Source: Bacteroidales bacterium (GTDB lineage: Bacteria > Bacteroidota > Bacteroidia > Bacteroidales > F082). Taken from it: a stretch of 64,000 nucleotides of DNA. The stretch's first letter is position 1. Every line of letters begins with the position of its first letter. Of this stretch, positions 44,332 through 53,085 are shown in pieces. The position numbers were made by a program, and so were the translations under genes. Location of the stretch: NCBI GenBank assembly GCA_024400305.1, contig JAKSMX010000007.1, positions 1 through 64,000 on the forward strand, read 5' to 3'. The notes below the pieces were generated by a model. That model saw nothing but the letters and a program-made list of their open reading frames with translations. It was not told the DNA's origin and made no database searches.

Positions 44332-44967
44332 TCACGATTTAGTTTCGATTTGGTAATATTTGTCGAAACAAGCCCGTAACTGCGTCTTGTCCTTAACCAT
44401 TTCGCGCAATTCCTGAAGACGGACAGCGTTTTTCGACTCCGGAATCCACAGCTTGAGATAGCCGCCTTCGAGATATTTGTCCTTAAGATGATCGCAAACA
44501 CGTTGATAATGTTGCTCTTCGGTATAATCCGGGAAATGTTTCAGACTGTATTGGACGGTGCGTTGGATTACAACGTCGGTGTCGATGATTCTGTCGGCCT
44601 CGGCCACGATTTTGCCGTAGATGGTGCGCGGCTCGTGGTCGGATGAGGCTCGGTGGTCTTCGGCGGCGTCGCGCATGATTTGAAGCTGCCCGTCGGTGAA
44701 CCACTGCTTCAGATTTTCATCCGCCATGATGATTTTCCCGGAGTCAATGTGATGATTGTCACGTCCGTTCACAAGGCCGGTGTCGTGATACGCAGCGATG
44801 GCGTAAACCATGTTGAGGTCAGTCTCGGGATAGTTTTTCGCGATATTCAGGCTTTCCTCAATGACCGTCGTGACATGGTCGAGGCGGTGAGCCTTGTCGA
44901 AATTCCCATAACGAGGCAGAATCTCCTTTTCAATGTATGATTTTAACGATAAATTTATTGGGTTCAT
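44332..44967 (-). CDS. HD-domain phosphohydrolase
   Basis: A 211-residue protein with the HD metal-binding signature HRLDHVTTVIE, then AIAAYHDTGLVNGRDNHHIDSG and a later DRIIDTD. These fit the HD/PDEase group acting on nucleotides or other phosphoesters. The substrate is unknown. The start was placed at ATG 44967 (MNPINLSLK); the longer in-frame extension contains the promoter box at 44985-44992. Confidence 0.85.
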   Translation of the reverse strand: MNPINLSLKSYIEKEILPRYGNFDKAHRLDHVTTVIEESLNIAKNYPETDLNMVYAIAAYHDTGLVNGRDNHHIDSGKIIMADENLKQWFTDGQLQIMRDAAEDHRASSDHEPRTIYGKIVAEADRIIDTDVVIQRTVQYSLKHFPDYTEEQHYQRVCDHLKDKYLEGGYLKLWIPESKNAVRLQELREMVKDKTQLRACFDKYYQIETKS

Positions 44968-44984
44968 TTTTTCAAATTTGATTG

Positions 44985-44992
44985 CAAAAGTA
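44985..44992 (-). promoter_or_regulatory. -7 box for HD-domain gene (TACTTTTG)
   Basis: TACTTTTG on the minus strand, 17 bases upstream of the ATG at 44967. Confidence 0.6.
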
Positions 44993-45065
44993 AAAATAAA
45001 AGCGCAAACAGTATCAGTCCAATAAAATTTTTTCAGACAAACCATTAAAAATCAAATATTAATTG

Positions 45066-45073
45066 TACTTTTG
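45066..45073 (+). promoter_or_regulatory. -7 box for toxin-antitoxin remnant (TACTTTTG)
   Basis: TACTTTTG on the plus strand, 16 bases before the antitoxin ATG at 45090. The same box precedes the related intact pair at 61984. Confidence 0.6.
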
Positions 45074-45089
45074 CAAAAATTATTGGAAA

Positions 45090-45296
45090 ATGGCAATTGT
45101 AACTTTGGAATATGACGGCAGAAATTCCGCAATTAAAAAACTCATCGAGGTAATCGTCTCTTTAGGAGCAAAAGACATGACATCTGGTTACAGGAAAAAT
45201 GAATGTGGATTGGATAAAGCCATCAGAGAAATCGAGTCAGGCAAAACAATAAAATGTGAAGATTACGATGATTATCTCAAAAAGATCAGGTCATGA
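45090..45296 (+). CDS. antitoxin of a YafQ-type toxin-antitoxin pair
   Basis: A 68-residue protein (MAIVTLEYDGRNSAIKKLIEV) ending in CGLDKAIREIESGKTIKCEDYDDYLKKI, the layout of small Bacteroidetes antitoxins: a short beta/helix N-terminus for DNA binding and a C-terminal helix that wraps the toxin. The equivalent tail, ELEKAIDEVEGGKVYKAESVEKL, is in the antitoxin at 62008. The toxin start overlaps the stop by four bases. The start was set at 45090 because the upstream in-frame codons lie in the promoter. Confidence 0.75.
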   Translation: MAIVTLEYDGRNSAIKKLIEVIVSLGAKDMTSGYRKNECGLDKAIREIESGKTIKCEDYDDYLKKIRS

Positions 45297-45571
45297 AGTT
45301 TAAGATTGAGTTCTCAAAGGCATATAAAAAATCGTACAAACGCGCTGAAAAACGAGGTCTTGACATGAACAAACTTGATGATGTAGTTTAAATCATCGCG
45401 AACGGAGGAAATCTTCCTGAGATTTACAAAGACCATAGTTTAAGCGGCAAATACAAAAATTGCAGAGAATGTCATATTCTTCCAGATTGGCTGCTGATTT
45501 ATAGAAAGTTAGAAAACGTGTTGATATTATACCTTATTGAAACAGGAACGCATTCTGATTTATTTGAATAG
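45293..45571 (+). pseudogene. YafQ/RelE-family toxin interrupted by an in-frame stop
   Basis: Reading from ATG 45293 gives MKFKIEFSKAYKKSYKRAEK, then RGLDMNKLDDVV, a TAA at 45389-45391 (codon 33), and after it IIANGGNLPEIYKDHSLSGK and CRECHILPDWLLIYR, ending THSDLFE. Apart from the stop the frame is open for the full 92 residues and keeps the YafQ residues (H..L.G, ECHI.PDWLLIY, GTHSDLF) seen in the intact toxin at 62198. A one-base change in a sense codon such as CAA, GAA or AAA would explain it. The antitoxin is intact. Confidence 0.85.
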
Positions 45572-45610
45572 AATTTGAAAAAAGATTGAATTTTTTAAAT
45601 CAGCTTATTT

Positions 45611-46231
45611 TTAAAACTCTTCCGGCAGCAGCAGCGAGTCAGGCGCACCCTGTTCAACAAGTATCTTATTGTATCTCTTTCGGTTACGGAGCATTTTGCG
45701 TTTCAACCTTTCATTTTTGTTGAAACGGTTGTAAATCAACGAGACAGGGTTGATAACTGACGCCGGCGGCTGCTTGACCGGCTTCCTGTTCAAAATCTTC
45801 GGATCAACGGTTTTTGTGACATGAGGTATGGAAAAAGGCTGCTTAATCGGCATTTTAGCTATGATTTCATTGATGGCCGCCCTGTCCAAATACGGATAGA
45901 CATCGACTTCATGAAGAACAATAACAGCCCTTTTCATTTTGATTATCAATTCTTTATCAGAAACATCGTCACGATTAACGATAATATTTCCATCTTCAAA
46001 GCCCACGCAGCTCACCCACAAAGTGTCGGTTTTCTTCAACATCATCGAGAAAATCCCGTCGGCACCGGCGATTGCGCCGTAAAGCGAAGTCTTGCTGATT
46101 ATGTGAGCGTCGGGAACCGGCTGCAGACTGTCTTCAGAAACGATCTGGCCTTTCACCAAAGAAAAGACATCCTGCCCGTGCAAACAAATCACACAGAAAA
46201 ACAATATCGCAAGAAAGACGGTTCTTTTCAT
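45611..46231 (-). CDS. CarboxypepD_reg-like domain protein
   Basis: A 206-residue exported protein. The signal peptide is MKRTVFLAILFFCVICLHG. Residues about 25-110 form a carboxypeptidase regulatory-like beta-sandwich (VKGQIVSEDSLQPVPDAHII, GADGIFSMMLKKTDTLWVSCVGFE), as found at the N-terminus of TonB-dependent receptors. The basic C-terminal part (NRFNKNERLKRKMLRNRKRYNKI) is typical of small Bacteroidetes surface proteins. Its function is unknown. The start was set at the ATG giving a proper signal peptide. Confidence 0.78.
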   Translation of the reverse strand: MKRTVFLAILFFCVICLHGQDVFSLVKGQIVSEDSLQPVPDAHIISKTSLYGAIAGADGIFSMMLKKTDTLWVSCVGFEDGNIIVNRDDVSDKELIIKMKRAVIVLHEVDVYPYLDRAAINEIIAKMPIKQPFSIPHVTKTVDPKILNRKPVKQPPASVINPVSLIYNRFNKNERLKRKMLRNRKRYNKILVEQGAPDSLLLPEEF

Positions 46232-46366
46232 TATTTTGCTCGTTAGCAACCATTTAACGATTTAAACCATCTTTTATTATCAAGAAAAGATTTTCCGGAA
46301 TGAACATTTTTCGGTGAAGTTCTGAAAAAGCCTCCTGTCTTTCCTCATGGCGCTGACTCATTACAA

Positions 46367-46396
46367 AAAACAGGATGACTGTCGTCATCCTGTTTT
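46367..46396 (-). terminator. bidirectional hairpin terminator
   Basis: AAAACAGGATGA-CTGTCG-TCATCCTGTTTT: a 12-bp stem with A and T flanks. It lies 56 bases after the stop of the small protein gene at 46452 and would end that transcript on the minus strand. Confidence 0.8.
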
Positions 46397-46451
46397 CATT
46401 GTTACGGGTGAAACGAAACCGGATATAACCGTCTTTCGCTTTTCTCATTTC

Positions 46452-46697
46452 CTATTTTTCATCTCTCCTCTTTCTCAAAGCCGCGTATCCCGCGCCGAGG
46501 GCTGTGAGAATGAGCAGGCCGCCGCCGAGCGGCGCATCCTGGTCGCCGTAAAGACCGTGTGCCGGAAGAGACGGCATTTCAAACTCGTCTTCCCTGTTCT
46601 CAAAATCTTTCCAGTTGTTGAAGAAACCGTCTGACTGTGCCATCGCACCCATTGTGAGACCTAATGTAATTGCTATAGTTAAGAATATCTTTTTCAT
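46452..46697 (-). CDS. small exported protein with glycine-rich C-terminal membrane anchor and basic tail
   Basis: An 81-residue protein: signal peptide (MKKIFLTIAITLGLTMGAMAQ), a short acidic middle (NNWKDFENREDEFEMPSLPAHG), then DQDAPLGGGLLILTALGAGY and AALRKRRDEK. The last part is a hydrophobic helix with an upstream PLGGG and a basic end, a layout like LPXTG or PEP-CTERM sorting tails. Similar tails occur on many Bacteroidetes surface proteins. It lies 63 bases after the giant T9SS protein gene and is probably co-transcribed. Confidence 0.7.
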   Translation of the reverse strand: MKKIFLTIAITLGLTMGAMAQSDGFFNNWKDFENREDEFEMPSLPAHGLYGDQDAPLGGGLLILTALGAGYAALRKRRDEK

Positions 46698-46760
46698 TTT
46701 TCCAATTTTTAAAGTTAAACTTTGAAATCTCAAAAACCTGTTTTTGAAAATCCCTGTTAT

Positions 46761-49700
46761 TTATTTCACTATAATCTTCTGTGTCATGACATTCTCGCCT
46801 GTCATTCTCACGATGTAGGCTCCCTTTATGAGGCTGCCGATGTTCACTCTCTGGCCGTGGACCTCTTCGCTGATGACAACTCTTCCGAGCACGTCGAACA
46901 CCTGAAGCATGCCTTCGCCGTCGATGACCAGCTCGTTGCCGTACTGATAGACGAAGTGTTCGTTATCGTTCTGGCCGTTGTTCTGGCTGATGCCGAGTTT
47001 CACCGTGAAACGGTTATCTCTGTCGGCAGGTGAGCCGATGAACGAGTAGCTTTCTTCGAGAAGCATGTTGGTCTCGGTGCCTGTCATGTTGTCGATGAGC
47101 ACGAGTGTGTTGACATCTTCGGTGGCCTTGAGGCTGATGCTGTATTTGCCTGTCGTCATGGCCTTGAAGCTGACAGGGAACAATGTGGTGTTCTCGTCCA
47201 TGAACGCGATTGCGAAGTCTTCGCCGCCCTGCGGGATGTAAACCATCGGGGCTTCGGCGTTGCGGTGGCTGATCTTGTTGAGGCCGGTGCCTTCGCCGAA
47301 CATCGCGTATGCGTTGTCGCGGTAGTTGCTGTTGGAGACGATGACCTCAATGTTGGTGTTCTTCTCATTCGAGCGTTCGCCCTTGCCTGTTGAAGCCGGC
47401 TTGCTGATTGTGGCGTTGCCGGCTGTCGTTGCCTGGACGAGGAAGCCCTGGAGCGGTGCGATGTTTCCTGTTTCAATCATCGCGCCCCAAGTGTTCTCAT
47501 TGGAGAGGACGTAATAACCTCCTGCCAATTCAGCTGTTCCTGCAACATCTGCCAAAGTGATGTTCTGCGAGAACGGGTTGCCGATGAGGTTGAAGCCGTG
47601 ACCGCCACCGTTTGTGAGTGTGCATTCAACATCTTCAACATTTATTTCGCCTGCGAATGCGATGTAATCCGCACCGGCGTTGTTAGAGTAGATGTAGCCG
47701 ACACCTTTGTCAATTGTGGTGAAAGCAGGTTCTTGGTTGGTTTCCGGTCTTGCGTTCTCCCAGCTGAAAGCAGTTTCATTGAGGCGGTAGAGGTCGTAGT
47801 CGGTTTCTGTCACTGTTGTCGGGATGAGGTTGGTGACATCCGTGACATTGACGCTTTCCGCGAGCGGCGAGCTGATTGTGTACCATTCAGTGCCGTTGAT
47901 GTGCTTCTTCATTGTAGCAAGCACGCCGGTGTTGTCGGTGATGAGCTGTGCGCCGTATCCAAACACGAAGTTGGCGGCGTTTTCGTTTCTGAAGAGACCG
48001 TTTTCGTTCATTGTCAAAACAACGTCCTCATTGACAGTAACCGTTCCAGTTGTGATGATGATGTTCTTCGCGGTGGTGTTTTCAGTAACTTCACCGTCGG
48101 TGAGGACTGAAGTCATGTAGTAGGTGGCTAAAGCTCCTTGTTGCTTGTACAGGTATGCTGCATCGTAATAACCAGGTTGAATTTGTTCAATGCCAAAGCG
48201 CATATTGATTCCGCCGTATGAATCATAATTGTGGAGAATCACGTACAATTCGTCCCAATCAGAGGTATAGCCAGCTACAAGTTTGCTATCGTAGAACTCG
48301 AACCAATTGTCTGTCGTTTCCGGTTCAGCTCCTGCAGGAACATTCAGGTTGTAATCCCAGTGGACTAAATCTCCGTTTTCGCCGGTAAGAGAGAGATAAT
48401 TGGCATAGATAGTGTTCAGGCCAACCGTGAATTGTGTAGTGCCTTCAGGAAGTGCGGCAATCGTAGCACCTGAATTGCCGAATGTGGCAGGCAGGGCTGA
48501 ACAAGTTGCCGAACCAGTGAATTCGCAGCTTTCGTTCAAGGTGTAGCCGGTATTTTCACCGTTCATTGCGGCAATCACGACCTTGTTGCCATTTTGGAGT
48601 TCTGAGAAGTCGGTAACCTTTGTCCAAGCGGTTGCGCCGCCCATTTCCGAGTAGCTGAGTACGGCATACAAACTGCAGTCTTCGGTAGGATGTTCGGTGT
48701 TACCGACAAAGACTGGTTCTGTGGTTTGATAGGTTGTGATGTCTTCACGGCTCCAACCTGCGAAGGTTGTGCCAGCAGGAATGACTGTTGAAGATGGCTC
48801 AACTATGCTGATGAAGGCGTTTTCCTTTGGATGCAAAGTCTTCTGGACACTGCCGTTCACATAATAGGTAATGGTGTAGGACTGAAGCTGGCGGAACGAG
48901 GCGCCAATTTCGATAGCGCTTGTACCCATAGTGTAAGTGTTGCCTTCAATCTGAACGCCATCAACAGTGAAGTATTCAAAGATGTAGTCAGTAGCTGCTT
49001 CAGCAACCAATGTTATCACGGTCCCTTCTATAGCTTGGGTAATGGTTACATCATTACATTCGGCATGGACTGTACCACCAGTAACAGTTGCGCTAATGAT
49101 GTCATACTTTGGAAGTTCACTGAAAGTGGCCGAAATATTGACATCGTGTTCAGGCATGGTGAATTGGTTGTTGACGATTTCGACATCTTCATAATTTTCA
49201 ACCCAAGCACCGAATTCATAGCCATAATCAGGAGTTGCCGAAAGGTTGACAACCGTTCCAGCGGCTGCTTTGACTGGGTCGGCTGAGATAGAACCGCCCG
49301 TTATTGCATCGTCACAGGTGATGTTGTAGCGTGTGGCACCTGGAGTGTAGATGAAAGTGGTCTTGGGAAGGAATGATGATGTTTGTCCCCATGACGTGAC
49401 ATTATTCAATGATACGCTGTTGTACCCTCTGCCTGAACTCACATAACCGTATGTGTTGTCTTTGCCAAAGAAGTAAACGTGGCTGTAACTCATATCAGTG
49501 GTATTTTGTGTCGCAATGAGCAAGTTGCCACCATTGTATGCAAATGGTTCAGTGAAATTAATGGTGATTTCTGCAACTTTGAAATCAATTACACCTTCAT
49601 AAACCATTGTCGCTGTCGTAACATCAACAGGTCCCGTTGTTTCATTCTCGCTGACTTCTTTGAGATAGACTTGCCAATTACTATAACAAATGCGATCATC

Positions 49701-52520
49701 AGTAATTCTAGAAACATAAAACTTCATTGAGCTGATTGTGCCACCTGCCATGTCTGCAAGGTCAGCTGCTGGCATAATCATATTCGACTTTGTGAAGTCG
49801 TCAGCATAAAAAACATAAAATGGACAATAGTCGTTGTCACTTAATCCGTCATAAACTGTATGTGCCAAAAGGAAGGTGGCCGAAACCGTAATTTCGCTAT
49901 CCGGCATTGTGTAGGTGTTGCCAACAATCGGTTCGCCGTTAACAATGAAGTGGTCGAAGCTATAGCTGGTATTTGCTTCGGCAACCAATGTTATCTCGGT
50001 TCCTGCCGGAGCCTCGCTGATGGTAACGCCGTTGTATTCGGCATGGATTGTGCCTTCGTCAAGTGTAGCGCAGTTGATGTTGTATTGTGTGAGAGCCTCA
50101 TAGTTGGCTGCAACAGTGACAGCGTTTGCCGGCATCTCAAAGGTGTTGCCCGAAATCTGTTCGCCATTGACGGTCCAATAATTGAACCGATAGCCCAAAT
50201 TGAAATTGTGCTCAAGTGTTATTTGCGTTCCTTCCGATGCCTTGCTGACTTCAACGCCATTGGCGTATGCTGCAATCGTTCCGATTTCATCTTCATCCTC
50301 AGGCTGCACCAGTGTAATGGCGTAATTCACAACAGGTTCATAGATGATGGTTGTCTTTGGGAGGAAGCAAAATTGTTCAGGTTCCTGGTTATAGTTTGTT
50401 GCAATTGAATGGTAGGCATCATAATTGTTGAAATCGCCAAGCCATTGAGTCCAAAGAAAAACGCCCCATTCATTTTCCCTGAAACCAATCATCAGGTTGC
50501 CACCATTATATTCAAAAGGTGTGCTTAAATGGATGGTGAGCTTATAGTCACTGATATTGATGGTGCCTTCATACACATTTGTCATATCATTCCAATCTAC
50601 AAAAGAACTCGGTGTGATGTAGTCCACTTCTTTCATGAAGACTGTCCAAGTTAAATCTCCGAAATTGCCAGCGCTAACATTTTGTGTATAAAAAGTCAGA
50701 TCGGTAATTTTTGTGTCCTTTATGGCTGTCAGGTCGGCAGCTGGAAATATGAACTGGCTCTTTGTATTGTAGGTGTCAGCATAACTACCGTAAACAGGAA
50801 TATTATCACTAACGTCAGTGCCGTCATGAACGGTGATGCCCATAACAAATGAAGCGTTGATGGTGACAGCTGCTTCAGGCATGGTGAAATAGTAGTATCC
50901 CCAATAGCTATCGTACCAAATATTGACGGTCTGACCGCAAATGTATGTCACTTCATCTATCATATAACCAGCGTCAGGTGTCACATTAAACTTCACCTGC
51001 TGGCCTTGGTAATACTTGTTATCAGCTGGCGCTTCGATGAGGTTTATTGTTCCGTTTTCAGTGGTTCCGATGGAGACTGTGTAAAGTTCCTTTGCCGTGA
51101 ATGTGGCAGTAACGGTGACGGCTGCAACTGGCATTTCAAACCGATTGTATTCAACCGTAATTTTATTGTCGGGATTTTCTGTGTAATAAACATCCCATCC
51201 GCCAAAATCATAACCTGCATCTGGGTATGGATTTAACTGCACCATAGTACCTGCGGTAATGTGTTGGCTCGGAGAAGCATAAACATCCCCGTGTTCTATT
51301 CCGTTGTCGATAGTCAAGGCATAATAGGTTTCCTGTTCATATTCGGCTGAAACAGTGACAGGATAATCTGGCATGGTGAAATGATAGCTAGAACCCCAAT
51401 CAGGGATAACACTGACCGTCGTCGTTGGATCATCGGTTTTATAAACGGTCCAACCAGTGAATTTGTAGCCATAGCCGTCATATTGTTTCAAGTTGTATGA
51501 CAAATTGATGCGTTCGTCCTTATAAGCTTGCGTTGGATCAGCCGTAAAAGTGCCGACTTCCTCTTGGTTGTCGGGCTGTATGACGGTGATAGCATGTTGT
51601 GTAAGTGAATTGAACGTAGCCGACACGGTGACGTTGCTTTCAGGCATCGAGAAACCATTGGTGGCAGCGGTGGCTTCGCCGTTAAGGATGACAGGGTTGC
51701 CGCCTTCATCCACGACAGTCCATTGTCCGAATTCGTAACCGAAAGAAGGAGTTGCCGACAATGTGACAGCGGTTTCTGGGGCTACATTGGCCATTGGGTC
51801 GGCTGAAATTGTGCCGCCAACTTCTGGCTGGTTGATGGTGACATTGAATTTAGGGCCAGTTTCAATACTTAATTTGATGTTAGGTCTAATATAGTTAACA
51901 TCGAAATAATTATTGTAGTTATCGTAAGAAGTTGGAGGATTTGATGGATCAAAATTATTGACGTCAGAATATGCAGCTTTAGCACGATATGTATAATCAT
52001 CTGAGTTTTGGAAACAGTAAAATTTCTTATTACCATAAACACTCGAATTGTTATCAAATGCAATTAAAAGGTTACTTGTTCCGTCCCAATCAAAAGGATT
52101 GGAAAGATTAAATGTCACCCATCCAGTTGTTGCACTCGTAATCGTTCCTTGGCCAACAAGGTTTGCATCTGATATTGTTTCCCAATCATCCAGAGAATTG
52201 GCAAAATTGTTTCGGGAGACGTTCTTCATATAAATGTTGAACGAATATGTTCTGGTATAGTCATCACCACCAGCATCGAAACTAATCGAATTGATTGTGC
52301 ATCCATTAATTGTGCCTACGCCTGCATTTTGAGCAGCGGTGCTTATTTCTGCAGCGGTGTAAAAAAATTGATTGTACGAATAATTGTAATAGCTCTGAAA
52401 AGGATACACTGTGGATAATTGACTACCCGATCCAATTTGAACCTCAGTTTCTTGTCCCCAGCTCTTAAAGCCGGCAAGCGCCAAGAGCACCATGAGTAGA
52501 AATGTAAATTTTTTTCTCAT
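46761..52520 (-). CDS. giant T9SS-exported surface protein with InlB-type repeats
   Basis: A 1919-residue protein. After the signal peptide (MRKKFTFLLMVLLALAGFKSWG) come three related beta-sandwich modules (near residues 25-215, 560-730 and 970-1130) with YPFQSYY/VYGSYAD/FYVFYAD, MKEV and YNGGNLLIA/NGGNLMIGF signatures. They are separated by about ten repeats of 70-90 residues in the divergent InlB B-repeat style (GYEFGQWTV...FSMPESNVTVSATF). A further beta region follows. The last 70 residues are a type A T9SS tail (LQVFDVLGRVVISE, GAYIVRMTG, TQKIIVK). It is probably an adhesin or glycan-binding protein on the cell surface. Confidence 0.86.
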   Translation of the reverse strand: MRKKFTFLLMVLLALAGFKSWGQETEVQIGSGSQLSTVYPFQSYYNYSYNQFFYTAAEISTAAQNAGVGTINGCTINSISFDAGGDDYTRTYSFNIYMKNVSRNNFANSLDDWETISDANLVGQGTITSATTGWVTFNLSNPFDWDGTSNLLIAFDNNSSVYGNKKFYCFQNSDDYTYRAKAAYSDVNNFDPSNPPTSYDNYNNYFDVNYIRPNIKLSIETGPKFNVTINQPEVGGTISADPMANVAPETAVTLSATPSFGYEFGQWTVVDEGGNPVILNGEATAATNGFSMPESNVTVSATFNSLTQHAITVIQPDNQEEVGTFTADPTQAYKDERINLSYNLKQYDGYGYKFTGWTVYKTDDPTTTVSVIPDWGSSYHFTMPDYPVTVSAEYEQETYYALTIDNGIEHGDVYASPSQHITAGTMVQLNPYPDAGYDFGGWDVYYTENPDNKITVEYNRFEMPVAAVTVTATFTAKELYTVSIGTTENGTINLIEAPADNKYYQGQQVKFNVTPDAGYMIDEVTYICGQTVNIWYDSYWGYYYFTMPEAAVTINASFVMGITVHDGTDVSDNIPVYGSYADTYNTKSQFIFPAADLTAIKDTKITDLTFYTQNVSAGNFGDLTWTVFMKEVDYITPSSFVDWNDMTNVYEGTINISDYKLTIHLSTPFEYNGGNLMIGFRENEWGVFLWTQWLGDFNNYDAYHSIATNYNQEPEQFCFLPKTTIIYEPVVNYAITLVQPEDEDEIGTIAAYANGVEVSKASEGTQITLEHNFNLGYRFNYWTVNGEQISGNTFEMPANAVTVAANYEALTQYNINCATLDEGTIHAEYNGVTISEAPAGTEITLVAEANTSYSFDHFIVNGEPIVGNTYTMPDSEITVSATFLLAHTVYDGLSDNDYCPFYVFYADDFTKSNMIMPAADLADMAGGTISSMKFYVSRITDDRICYSNWQVYLKEVSENETTGPVDVTTATMVYEGVIDFKVAEITINFTEPFAYNGGNLLIATQNTTDMSYSHVYFFGKDNTYGYVSSGRGYNSVSLNNVTSWGQTSSFLPKTTFIYTPGATRYNITCDDAITGGSISADPVKAAAGTVVNLSATPDYGYEFGAWVENYEDVEIVNNQFTMPEHDVNISATFSELPKYDIISATVTGGTVHAECNDVTITQAIEGTVITLVAEAATDYIFEYFTVDGVQIEGNTYTMGTSAIEIGASFRQLQSYTITYYVNGSVQKTLHPKENAFISIVEPSSTVIPAGTTFAGWSREDITTYQTTEPVFVGNTEHPTEDCSLYAVLSYSEMGGATAWTKVTDFSELQNGNKVVIAAMNGENTGYTLNESCEFTGSATCSALPATFGNSGATIAALPEGTTQFTVGLNTIYANYLSLTGENGDLVHWDYNLNVPAGAEPETTDNWFEFYDSKLVAGYTSDWDELYVILHNYDSYGGINMRFGIEQIQPGYYDAAYLYKQQGALATYYMTSVLTDGEVTENTTAKNIIITTGTVTVNEDVVLTMNENGLFRNENAANFVFGYGAQLITDNTGVLATMKKHINGTEWYTISSPLAESVNVTDVTNLIPTTVTETDYDLYRLNETAFSWENARPETNQEPAFTTIDKGVGYIYSNNAGADYIAFAGEINVEDVECTLTNGGGHGFNLIGNPFSQNITLADVAGTAELAGGYYVLSNENTWGAMIETGNIAPLQGFLVQATTAGNATISKPASTGKGERSNEKNTNIEVIVSNSNYRDNAYAMFGEGTGLNKISHRNAEAPMVYIPQGGEDFAIAFMDENTTLFPVSFKAMTTGKYSISLKATEDVNTLVLIDNMTGTETNMLLEESYSFIGSPADRDNRFTVKLGISQNNGQNDNEHFVYQYGNELVIDGEGMLQVFDVLGRVVISEEVHGQRVNIGSLIKGAYIVRMTGENVMTQKIIVK

Positions 52521-53051
52521 ACTTTTTGTAATTTAATTTGTAACTTATTGAATTTCTTTCATTTATATTTTAATAATACAATTATACATTCCGATATTTT
52601 AAGATTGTGAAAATAAAAAATATTTTATTACGATTTACAAAATTTATACATTTTGTTGAAAAAATTTTTACATCAGCACTTTGGCCTTTGGGAAAAGCCT
52701 TTCGGCACACACGAAGCCTGAAAAATATGGTGCATACCCGTTGGCGGAATAAAATCATCTGAAAATTTCAGGACGCAGTTACGTCTTTTTTTTGAGTTTT
52801 TCACGAAAAAGACGTAGCTACGCCCCTTTTTTGAGTTTTTCACAGAAATTGGACATGGCCACGTCTTTTTTCTGAGTTTTTCACACGAAATGACGATTGC
52901 GATTGTTTTTTTGCAAAATATAAACATCACGTGTATTCCCCAACAATCAAAAGCCATCAAAATGTTGAGCCAGCCTTCCTCAGGTCCTTTCACCTTTATA
53001 AACTTTATTACAAACTTCACTCTCAACTCTCCACACTCCAAACTTTTTTGT
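52521..53051. other. intergenic region without a supported gene
   Basis: About 530 bases between the divergent giant surface gene and the AAA-ATPase_like gene. The content is an AT-rich leader (52521-52660), a triplicated 40-bp repeat (52774-52884) and a pyrimidine-rich stretch near 53019-53044 (CTCTCAACTCTCCACACTCC) that belongs to a dispersed repeat. A 122-codon minus-strand open frame across the repeats is not credible as a gene. Confidence 0.6.
52774..52884 (+). repeat. three imperfect 40-bp tandem repeats
   Basis: The unit is a GACGyAGnTACGyC-like block plus TTTTTTGAGTTTTTCAC. The common 3' ends fall at 52804, 52843 and 52884, giving periods of 39 and 41 bases. Each unit contains a small palindrome (ACGTAGCTACG in the second). 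The function is unknown. Confidence 0.7.
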
Positions 53052-53059
53052 TATTTTTG
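53052..53059 (+). promoter_or_regulatory. -7 box for AAA-ATPase_like gene (TATTTTTG)
   Basis: TATTTTTG, 26 bases before the ATG at 53086. Confidence 0.6.
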
Positions 53060-53085
53060 CAGCCGTAAAAAATTTTCAAGCCGTT

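Noticed and set aside
46254..46448. 64-codon minus-strand open frame
   Set aside because: It spans the terminator hairpin at 46367-46396 and starts just after the preceding stop; no plausible protein features.
52673..53041. 122-codon minus-strand open frame
   Set aside because: It reads through the 40-bp tandem repeats, giving repeated VKNSKK segments; it has no supporting start signal.
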